Shown one piece after another: positions 57,584-64,000 of a DNA stretch of 64,000 nt. Position 1 is the stretch's first letter; each line of letters opens with the position of its first letter. A program made the translations under genes and the position numbers. The notes under the pieces were generated by a model, which ran no database searches, was not told the origin of the DNA, and was given only the letters and a program-made list of their open reading frames with translations. The stretch is taken from assembly GCF_000017205.1 (NCBI RefSeq), contig NC_009656.1, forward strand, positions 4,840,001 to 4,904,000. The letters are read 5' to 3'. The stretch is from Pseudomonas paraeruginosa PA7 (GTDB taxonomy: Bacteria; Pseudomonadota; Gammaproteobacteria; Pseudomonadales; Pseudomonadaceae).

Positions 57584-57767
57584 GGACGGTTCTCCACCAC
57601 CGGATGAGGGCACAAGAGGCGAAGTGTACCGGGGAAAACCCTCCGGTAAATGGCTTCTCTGCCACCGGGGATTGCTGAAAGCCTGGCGAAAGCTTGGCGT
57701 CTTAGGATCAGTCGATGGACGGCGCAGATCGTCCGCCAAAACGCCTTGCAGCGTGGTGCTCGGCGTA

Positions 57768-57775
57768 CAAGAACA
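57768..57775 (+). promoter_or_regulatory. AACAAGAA motif (Hfq/Crc CA-type) in the opdH leader
   Basis: AACAAGAA fits AANAANAA, the site of Hfq/Crc catabolite repression in Pseudomonas. It lies about 20 bases before the opdH ATG (57794), next to the GGAGA ribosome site. The exact base range is approximate. Confidence 0.5.
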
Positions 57776-57793
57776 AGAATCGGAGACCACTGC

Positions 57794-59077
57794 ATGTCGA
57801 CTTCCCTGCCGCAGGCCGCAAGGTCTGTACGTTCGTCCCGCAGCACCACCCTGACCACCACCGCCGTCGTGCTCGCCAGCATCGCGCCCCTGGGCAACGC
57901 CGCCGGCTTCCTCGAAGACAGCAAGGCCAGCCTGGAAACCCGCAACTTCTACATGAACCGCGACTTCCGCGACGGCCCCGGCCAGTCCAAGCGCGAGGAG
58001 TGGGCGCAAGGCTTCATCCTCAACCTGCAGTCCGGCTACACCCAGGGCACCGTCGGCTTCGGCCTCGACGCCATGGGCATGCTCGGCGTCAAGCTCGACT
58101 CCGGCCGCGGCCGCAGCGGTACCGGACTGCTGCCGAAGGATTCCGACGGCCGCGCGCCGGACACCTACTCGAAACTGGGCCTGACCGCCAAGGTCAAGGT
58201 CTCGCAGAGCGAGCTGAAGGTCGGCACGCTGATTCCGAAGCTGCCATCGGTACAACCGAACAACGGGCGGATCTTCCCGCAGATCTTCGAGGGCGCCCTG
58301 CTCACCTCGAAGGAAGTCAAGAACCTCGGCTTCACCGCCGGGCGCCTGGAGAAGACCAAGATCCGCGATTCGAGCGACTCCGAGGACCTCGCGCTGAACG
58401 ACAAGAACGGCCGTTTCGCCGGGGTCAGCGCCGACCACTTCGACCTCGGCGGGCTGGACTACAAGCTCAGCGACAACCTCACCGCCAGCTACCACTACAG
58501 CAATCTGCAGGACGTCTACCGCCAGCATTTCGTCGGCCTGCTGCATACCTGGCCGATCGGCCCCGGCGAACTGACCAGCGACCTGCGCTTCGCCCGCAGC
58601 ACCGATAGCGGCTCGGCCAAGGCCGGCGGCATCGACAACAAGTCGCTCAACGGCATGTTCACCTACAGCCTCGGCAACCACGCCGTCGGCGCGGCCTGGC
58701 AACGAATGAACGGCGACGACGCGTTCCCCTACCTGGAAGGTAGCAACCCGTACCTGGTCAACTTCGTCCAGGTCAACGACTTCGCCGGTCCCCGGGAGCG
58801 CTCCTGGCAACTGCGCTACGACTACGATTTCGTCGGCCTCGGCATTCCCGGCCTGACCTTCATGACCCGCTACATCAAGGGCGACAACATCGAGCTCGCC
58901 GGCCAGCGTGGCGAAGGCCGCGAGTGGGAACGCGACACCGAGCTGCAGTACGTGTTCCAGAGCGGCGCACTGAAGAACCTCGGAATCCGCTGGCGCAACG
59001 CGAGTTTCCGTTCCAACTTCACCCGCAACGTCGATGAGAACCGCCTGATCGTCAGCTATACCCTGCCGATCTGGTAA
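57794..59077 (+). CDS. opdH: Tricarboxylate-specific outer-membrane porin OpdH (OprD family)
   Basis: 427 residues. A long signal peptide ends with VLASIAPLGNAAG. The mature protein begins FLEDSKASLETRNFYMNRDF, the OprD-family start. OprD motifs include GTLIPKLPSVQPNNGRIFPQ near residue 145 and KDNIELAGQRGEGREWERDT-like sequence (GDNIELAGQRGEGREWERDT). Its C terminus NRLIVSYTLPIW ends in the required aromatic. P. aeruginosa OpdH carries cis-aconitate and other tricarboxylates. It opens the operon with the TctCBA inner-membrane transporter and is divergent from tctDE. Confidence 0.93.
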   Translation: MSTSLPQAARSVRSSRSTTLTTTAVVLASIAPLGNAAGFLEDSKASLETRNFYMNRDFRDGPGQSKREEWAQGFILNLQSGYTQGTVGFGLDAMGMLGVKLDSGRGRSGTGLLPKDSDGRAPDTYSKLGLTAKVKVSQSELKVGTLIPKLPSVQPNNGRIFPQIFEGALLTSKEVKNLGFTAGRLEKTKIRDSSDSEDLALNDKNGRFAGVSADHFDLGGLDYKLSDNLTASYHYSNLQDVYRQHFVGLLHTWPIGPGELTSDLRFARSTDSGSAKAGGIDNKSLNGMFTYSLGNHAVGAAWQRMNGDDAFPYLEGSNPYLVNFVQVNDFAGPRERSWQLRYDYDFVGLGIPGLTFMTRYIKGDNIELAGQRGEGREWERDTELQYVFQSGALKNLGIRWRNASFRSNFTRNVDENRLIVSYTLPIW

Positions 59078-59082
59078 GCCAG

Positions 59083-59090
59083 AACAAGAA
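59083..59090 (+). promoter_or_regulatory. AACAAGAA motif (Hfq/Crc CA-type) in the tctC leader
   Basis: A second AACAAGAA is in the 32-base opdH-tctC gap, ending shortly before the AGGAG ribosome site of tctC. Same type as the motif before opdH. Base range is approximate. Confidence 0.5.
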
Positions 59091-59109
59091 CTCCCCAGGA
59101 GCTCCGATC

Positions 59110-60090
59110 ATGATGAAACCGTCTTTTCGTCCCCTCGCCTCGCTTGCCGCCGGCCTGCTGCTGGCCGGCGTCGCCGTGGCCGAACCCAAGCGTCCCGAAT
59201 GCATCGCCCCGGCCTCGCCCGGCGGTGGCTTCGACCTGACTTGCAAGCTGGCGCAGAGCGCCCTGGTCGAGGGCAAGCTGCTGAGCAAGCCGATGCGCGT
59301 CACTTACATGCCCGGCGGCGTCGGCGCGGTCGCCTATAACGCGGTGGTCGCCCAACGTCCGGGCGACGCCGGCACCATCACCGCCTTCTCCAGCGGCTCC
59401 CTGTTGAACCTGGCCCAGGGCAAGTTCGGCCGCTTCGACGAGAACGCGGTGAAATGGCTGGCCGCCATCGGCACCAGCTACGGCGCCATCGCCGTGCGCA
59501 ACGACTCGCCCTACAAGAACCTCGACGACCTGGTGAAGGCGCTCAAGACCGACCCGAGCAAGGTGGTGATCGGTTCCGGCGGCACCGTCGGCAGCCAGGA
59601 CTGGATGCAGACCGCGCTGATCGCCAAGGCCGCCGGGATCAACCCGCGCGACCTGCGCTACGTGGCCCTGGAGGGCGGCGGCGAGATCGCCACCGCGCTG
59701 CTCGGCGGGCACATCCAGGTCGGCAGTACCGACATTTCCGACTCCATGCCGCACATCCTCAGCGGCGACATGCGCCTGCTCGCTGTGTTCTCCGAGGAGC
59801 GCCTGCCGGAAGAGGCGATGGCCGGCATCCCCACCGCCAAGGAACAGGGCTACGACATCGTCTGGCCGGTGGTCCGCGGCTTCTACCTGGGGCCGAAGGT
59901 CAGCGACGAGGACTACGCCTGGTGGAAGAACGCCTTCGACCAGTTGCTGGCCTCCGAGGACTTCGCCCGGCTGCGCGATCAGCGCGAGCTGTTCCCCTTC
60001 GCCATGACCGGGGAGGAACTCGACGGCTACGTGAAGAAGCAGGTCCAGCAATACAAGCAACTGGCCAAGGATTTCGGCCTGATCCAGTAA
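59110..60090 (+). CDS. tctC: Tricarboxylate-binding periplasmic protein TctC
   Basis: 326 residues with a signal peptide (SLAAGLLLAGVAVA). TctC delivers citrate-type acids to TctAB. The mature start has the family APASPGGGFDLTCKLAQSAL. It continues with MRVTYMPGGVGAVAYNAVVA and the second lobe GGTVGSQDWMQTALIAKAAG near residue 157. The C-terminal KQVQQYKQLAKDFGLIQ is typical of TctC. The ATG at 59110 has AGGAG before it; a second ATG follows directly. Confidence 0.93.
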   Translation: MMKPSFRPLASLAAGLLLAGVAVAEPKRPECIAPASPGGGFDLTCKLAQSALVEGKLLSKPMRVTYMPGGVGAVAYNAVVAQRPGDAGTITAFSSGSLLNLAQGKFGRFDENAVKWLAAIGTSYGAIAVRNDSPYKNLDDLVKALKTDPSKVVIGSGGTVGSQDWMQTALIAKAAGINPRDLRYVALEGGGEIATALLGGHIQVGSTDISDSMPHILSGDMRLLAVFSEERLPEEAMAGIPTAKEQGYDIVWPVVRGFYLGPKVSDEDYAWWKNAFDQLLASEDFARLRDQRELFPFAMTGEELDGYVKKQVQQYKQLAKDFGLIQ

Positions 60091-60138
60091 GCCTGCCCGC
60101 GCGCGGCCGCACTCCGGCCGCGCCACGAGGATCGTTCC

Positions 60139-60609
60139 ATGCCCCATTCAACGCTCTACCAGCGCCTGTTCGCCGGGCTCTGGCTGCTCGCCTGCGTCGG
60201 CCTGGCGATCGCCGGCTGGCAATACCAGGCGCCGTTTTCCTACGAACCGGTCGGGCCGCGCGCCTACCCGCTGCTCTGCCTGGCGCTGATGGGCGCCGGC
60301 CTGGCCTGGCTGATCGCGCGGCCGACGCCGATCCGCCACGCCGAAGACGAACAACCGCTGGGCGCCGCCGTGCTGCTCAAGGTGGTCGCCTGCATCGCCC
60401 TGCTGCTGGTATTCGCCGGCCTGTTCGAAACGCTCGGCTTCATTCTCAGCGCCGCCCTGGTCGGCTCCTGCATGGCCATTCTCTACGGCGCCCGGCCGCT
60501 GCCCGCGGTGATCACCGCGTGTCTGCTCGGCATCGGCCTGTACTGGCTGTTCGACCGAGCCCTGGACGTCCCGCTGCCGCTGGGCATCCTCGACTTCCTG
60601 CCGCTGTGA
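60139..60609 (+). CDS. tctB: Tripartite tricarboxylate transporter small subunit TctB
   Basis: 156 residues with four predicted helices (LFAGLWLLACVGLAIAGWQY first, then YPLLCLALMGAGLAWLIA, LLKVVACIALLLVFAGLFET and the last near residue 120). It matches TctB in length and has the expected proline near GPRAYPLLCL. It pairs with TctA in the membrane. The tctC-tctB gap is 48 bases and the tctB-tctA gap is 10 bases. Confidence 0.9.
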   Translation: MPHSTLYQRLFAGLWLLACVGLAIAGWQYQAPFSYEPVGPRAYPLLCLALMGAGLAWLIARPTPIRHAEDEQPLGAAVLLKVVACIALLLVFAGLFETLGFILSAALVGSCMAILYGARPLPAVITACLLGIGLYWLFDRALDVPLPLGILDFLPL

Positions 60610-60619
60610 GGACTTCGTG

Positions 60620-62137
60620 ATGGAAACCCTGAACTACCTGGGCCACGGTTTCGGCGTCGCGATGACCCCGACCAACCTGATCACCGCGCTGATCGGCACC
60701 CTGATCGGCACCATCGTCGGCCTGCTGCCCGGTCTCGGCCCGATCAATGGCGTGGCGCTGCTGATCCCGGTGGCCTTCGCCCTCGGCCTGCCGCCGGAAA
60801 CCGCACTGATCCTGCTCGCCGCCGTGTACCTGGGCTGCGAGTACGGCGGGCGCATCAGCTCGATCCTGCTCAACATCCCCGGCGAAGCCTCGACCGTGAT
60901 GACCACCCTCGACGGCTATCCGATGGCGCGCAAGGGCCTGGCCGGCGTGGCCCTGTCGCTGTCGGCCTGGAGCTCGTTCATCGGCGCCTTCATCGCCACC
61001 TGCGGAATGGTCCTGTTCGCCCCGCTGCTGGCCAAATGGGCGATCGCCTTCGGCCCGGCGGAATACTTCGTGCTGATGGTGTTCGCCATCGTCTGCCTCG
61101 GCGGCATGGCCGGCGACAAACCGCTGAAGACCCTGCTGGCGGCGCTGCTCGGCCTGTTCCTTTCCTGTGTCGGGATCGACGCCAACAGCGGTGTCTACCG
61201 CTTCACCGGCGACAGCATCCATCTCGCCGATGGCATCCAGTTCGTGGTCCTGGTCCTGGGCCTGTTCTCGGTCAGCGAGATCCTCCTGCTGCTGGAGAAG
61301 ACCCATCACGGCCAGGAGGCGGTGAAGGCCACCGGACGGATGATGTTCAACCTCAAGGAGGCCGCCAGCGTGTTCGCCGTCAACCTGCGCTGTGGCGTGC
61401 TCGGCTTCGTCATGGGCGTGCTGCCTGGCGCCGGCGCGACCCTGGCCAGCGCGGTGGCCTACATGACCGAGAAGAAGCTGGCCGGCGCCAAGGGCGAGTT
61501 CGGCAAGGGCGACATGCGCGGCCTGGCCGCACCGGAGACGGCCATCGGCGGCGCGGCCTGCGGCGCCATGGTGCCGATGCTGACCCTCGGCGTGCCCGGC
61601 TCGGGCACCACCGCGGTGATGATCGGCGCGCTGACCCTGTACAACATCACCCCCGGCCCGCTGCTGTTCCAGCAGCAACCGGACATCGTCTGGGGGCTGA
61701 TCGCCTCGCTGTTCATCGCCAACGTCATGCTGATCATCCTCAACGTGCCGATGGTCCGCGTGTTCACCCGCATCCTCGCGGTGCCGAACTGGGCCCTGGT
61801 GCCGGCCATCGCGATCATCACCGGGATCGGCGTGTACGGCGTGCACGCCACTACCTTCGACCTGTTCCTGATGGTCGGCATCGGCGTGCTCGGCTACATC
61901 CTGCGCAAGCTCGACTTCCCGCTCTCGCCGCTGCTGCTGGGCTTCATTCTCGGCGGCCTGATGGAACAGAACCTGCGCCGCGCGCTGTCGATCTCCAACG
62001 GCGAACTGGGCATCCTCTGGTCGAGCCCGATCAGCCTGGTGACCTGGGCGCTGGTGGTGGTGATGCTGCTGTTGCCGCTGCTCCGCGCCTGGCGCCGCCG
62101 CGCGGCACGACGCGCGACAGGATTGGCCGATGCCTGA
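60620..62137 (+). CDS. tctA: Tripartite tricarboxylate transporter large subunit TctA
   Basis: 505 residues from ATG 60620 with GAGGA before it. It has about twelve helices. The two TctA signature loops are present: GLLPGLGPINGVALLIPVAF near residue 35 and its repeat GVLPGAGATLASAVAYMTEK near 270, plus YGGRISSILLNIPGEASTVM near residue 75 and TLGVPGSGTTAVMIGALTLY near 325. It is the permease subunit that couples substrate uptake to an ion gradient. Its stop overlaps the start of the AbrB-like gene by eight bases. Confidence 0.95.
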   Translation: METLNYLGHGFGVAMTPTNLITALIGTLIGTIVGLLPGLGPINGVALLIPVAFALGLPPETALILLAAVYLGCEYGGRISSILLNIPGEASTVMTTLDGYPMARKGLAGVALSLSAWSSFIGAFIATCGMVLFAPLLAKWAIAFGPAEYFVLMVFAIVCLGGMAGDKPLKTLLAALLGLFLSCVGIDANSGVYRFTGDSIHLADGIQFVVLVLGLFSVSEILLLLEKTHHGQEAVKATGRMMFNLKEAASVFAVNLRCGVLGFVMGVLPGAGATLASAVAYMTEKKLAGAKGEFGKGDMRGLAAPETAIGGAACGAMVPMLTLGVPGSGTTAVMIGALTLYNITPGPLLFQQQPDIVWGLIASLFIANVMLIILNVPMVRVFTRILAVPNWALVPAIAIITGIGVYGVHATTFDLFLMVGIGVLGYILRKLDFPLSPLLLGFILGGLMEQNLRRALSISNGELGILWSSPISLVTWALVVVMLLLPLLRAWRRRAARRATGLADA

Positions 62138-63167
62138 CCGCGCCACCTGGAAGCTGTACTGGGCGACCCCGCTGGTGGGCGCCCTCGGCGGCTGGCTGGC
62201 GAGCCTGGTCGGCTGGCCGCTGCCATGGATGATCGGCTCCCTGCTGGCGGTGATGCTGGTGCGCTGCCTGGCCGACCTGCCGCTGGCCGAGGTGCCGGGC
62301 GCGCGCAAGTGCGGGCAGTGGATCGTCGGCATCGGCATCGGCCTGCACTTCACACCGGCGGTGATCGAGCAGGTGCTGGCGCACAGCGCGATCATCGTCT
62401 TCGGCGCCGTCGCCACCACGCTTTCCAGCGTGCTGGCGATCGTTTTCCTGCGCCGCAGCGGCGAGGACCGCGCCACCGCATTCTTCGCCAGCATGCCCGG
62501 CGGTGCCAGCGAGATGGTCAACCTCGGCCAGCGCCACGGCGCGGTGCTCAGCCGCGTCGCCGCGGCGCAGAGCCTGCGCCTGCTGCTGGTGGTGCTGCTG
62601 GTGCCGGCGGCGTTCCAGTACCTGCTCGGCGGCGGCCAGCCGGGCCCGCACCAGGCCGCGCCGGTGGACTGGCGCTGGCTGGCCCTGCTGTTCCCGGCCG
62701 GGGCGCTGGTCGCGCTGGGCTGGCAGAAGTTGCGCCAACCCAATCCCTGGCTGCTCGGCCCGCTGCTGCTGGCGGCCAGCGTCAGCCTCGGCTTCGACCT
62801 GCATATCGGCCTGCCGGCCGGTTCCAGCGGCGTCGGCCAGTGGCTGATCGGCAGCGCCCTGGGCTGTCATTTCAACCGCAGCTTCTTCCGCAGCGCACCG
62901 GCCTTCGTCAGTCGCACCCTGGTCTGCACGCTGTGGATGATGCTTGCCGCGGCGCTCACCGCCGAGTTGCTCGGCTGGCTGAGCACCCTCGATCACCAGT
63001 CGCTGATGCTCGGCATGATGCCCGGCGGCATCGCCGAACTGAGCCTGACCGCAGAAGCCCTGCAATTCTCGGTGCCGCTGGTCACCGCCCTGCAGGTGCT
63101 GAGGCTGTTGCTGGTGCTGTTCCTCGCCGAGCCGTGCTTCCGCTACTGGACGAAGCGCGCCGGCTGA
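62130..63167 (+). CDS. AbrB-family (ammonia monooxygenase-like) membrane protein
   Basis: 345 residues with about ten helices in two similar halves. The AbrB duplication (Pfam AmoA/AbrB-type) shows as ASMPGGASEMVNLGQRHGAV near residue 120 and MLGMMPGGIAELSLTAEALQ near residue 293. GLHFTPAVIEQVLAHSAIIV and CHFNRSFFRSAPAFVSRTLV are matching helices of each half. The family is named after an E. coli regulator-like membrane protein and has no settled function. Translational coupling to tctA suggests a role in tricarboxylate use, perhaps as an exporter or sensor. This is inference from context. Confidence 0.82.
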   Translation: MPDRATWKLYWATPLVGALGGWLASLVGWPLPWMIGSLLAVMLVRCLADLPLAEVPGARKCGQWIVGIGIGLHFTPAVIEQVLAHSAIIVFGAVATTLSSVLAIVFLRRSGEDRATAFFASMPGGASEMVNLGQRHGAVLSRVAAAQSLRLLLVVLLVPAAFQYLLGGGQPGPHQAAPVDWRWLALLFPAGALVALGWQKLRQPNPWLLGPLLLAASVSLGFDLHIGLPAGSSGVGQWLIGSALGCHFNRSFFRSAPAFVSRTLVCTLWMMLAAALTAELLGWLSTLDHQSLMLGMMPGGIAELSLTAEALQFSVPLVTALQVLRLLLVLFLAEPCFRYWTKRAG

Positions 63168-63178
63168 CCGAGCCACGC

Positions 63179-63231
63179 CGCCACACCGGATGTGTGGCGT
63201 TTTCCAGCCCGCCTCGTGCGGGCTTTTTTAA
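63179..63231 (+). terminator. Tandem hairpin terminator of the opdH-tct-abrB operon
   Basis: A first hairpin (CGCCACAC / GTGTGGCG, 63179-63199) is followed by AGCCCGC-CTCGT-GCGGGCT (63206-63224) and a run of six T's: a classic rho-independent terminator. Confidence 0.9.
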
Positions 63232-63279
63232 TCGCGGGAACGGCTGCGGCGGACTGCCGGGCGGCGGCCCCGGCGGGCT

Positions 63280-63975
63280 TCAGAGATCCGGCAGCGACCA
63301 GTCGATCGGCGTCTTGCCGTTCTGTTCGAGGAACTTGTTGGTGCGGCTGAAGTGGCCGTTGCCGAGGAAGCCGCGGTAGGCCGACAGCGGCGACGGATGC
63401 GCCGACTTGAGGATCAGATGGCGCTGCGGGTCGATCAGCTTCTGCTTGCTCTGCGCGTGGCTGCCCCAGAGCAGGAACACCAGGCGCTCGCAACGCTCGT
63501 TGACCACCTCGATGACGCGGTCGGTGAAAGGCTGCCAGCCGGCGTTGGCGTGGGAGCCGGCCTTGGCCTGCTCGACGGTCAGCGAGGTGTTGAGCAGCAG
63601 CACGCCCTGCTCCGCCCAGCGCTGCAGGTAGCCGTTGTTGGGAATCGGGATGTTCAGGTCGCGGTTGAGTTCCTTGTAGATGTTCTGCAAGGACGGCGGC
63701 GTCGGTACCCCGGGCTGCACCGAGAAGCACAGGCCGTGGGCCTGGCCCGGCCCGTGGTAGGGGTCCTGGCCGATGATCACCACCTTGACGTTCTCCAGCG
63801 GCGTGGTGTTCAGCGCGTTGAAGATCAGCGGACCGGGAGGGAAGATCACCTTGCCGGCGGCCTTTTCCTGGCGCAGGAACTCGCCCAGCTGCTTCATGTA
63901 GGGCTTGTCGAATTCCTCGCGCAGCGCTTCCTTCCAGCTCGCCTCGAGCTTGATGCGGTCGTCGTTATCGGTCAT
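63280..63975 (-). CDS. ung: Uracil-DNA glycosylase Ung
   Basis: 231 residues, family 1. It removes uracil from DNA to start base-excision repair. The water-activating loop is [20 protein letters not shown] near residue 68, the [20 protein letters not shown] segment follows, and [14 protein letters not shown] holds the uracil-binding Asn near 128. The DNA-intercalation loop is [20 protein letters not shown] near 192 with the catalytic His. The ATG at 63975 starts [18 protein letters not shown]. It converges on the tct operon's terminator. Confidence 0.96.
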
Positions 63976-64000
63976 GGAACCCCCTGTCTCGGTACTGAAA

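Overview
The window is about 64 kb of dense, GC-rich (roughly two-thirds G+C) gammaproteobacterial chromosome. Gene content and order match Pseudomonas aeruginosa or a very close relative: algU-mucABCD, lepA-lepB-rnc-era-recO-pdxJ, the GntR-type prp cluster, putA/putP with pruR, opdH-tctCBA and icp next to the Lon-like asrA. The relation to the PAO1 region around PA0750-PA0804 is recalled from memory, not searched. I see no tRNA, rRNA, insertion sequence, prophage or CRISPR array. It is core chromosome with one decayed locus.

Layout. (1) 1-2836: the start of an aldo/keto reductase, a VOC protein, and a three-gene inner-membrane iron-uptake set (DUF3649, PepSY-TM, DUF3325) behind a Fur-like site. 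(2) 3176-6118: a SNF2 helicase converging on phospholipid N-methyltransferase pmtA. (3) 6179-14788: the methylcitrate cycle for propionate, with a GntR regulator, prpB, prpC, acnD, prpF and prpD, two matching operator-like sites and a long hairpin inside the operon. (4) 14766-25063: an AraC regulator divergent from a TauE exporter, an amino-acid permease, a small secreted protein, an unusual large class A penicillin-binding protein, an ATPase / SMR transporter / azoreductase operon, and a divergent LysR regulator. (5) 25205-33625: proline use (putP, putA, pruR) interrupted by a TonB receptor with a Zur-like site. (6) 33817-40078: Lon-like protease asrA with a heat-shock-type promoter, the lipoprotein protease inhibitor icp, a periplasmic binding protein, a frameshifted relic, and tRNA-modifying cmoA-cmoB. 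(7) 40172-46477: the lepA-lepB-rnc-era-recO-pdxJ operon. (8) 46627-50969: the envelope-stress / alginate operon algU-mucABCD with two sigma-22 promoters. (9) 51107-55530: nadB, ygfX-sdhE, ygfZ and an HDOD protein. (10) 55537-63167: the TctDE two-component system divergent from tricarboxylate porin opdH, transporter tctCBA and an AbrB-type membrane protein. (11) ung ends the window.

How genes work together. Envelope and proteostasis functions form one theme: AlgU is held by MucA, protected by MucB, and MucD and AsrA are quality-control proteases. Carbon-source modules form the other: propionate, proline and tricarboxylates, each with its own regulator.

Most notable observations: in mucA, the five-G tract where the classical mucA22 frameshift arises is interrupted by a silent T, while another five-G tract lies 72 bases upstream; a gene at about 37642-38265 is readable only by joining two frames; the class A PBP-like protein has about 425 residues between its STAK and KTG motifs; and AACAAGAA motifs (Hfq/Crc type) precede both opdH and tctC. 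No wholly new defence or mobile system is evident.
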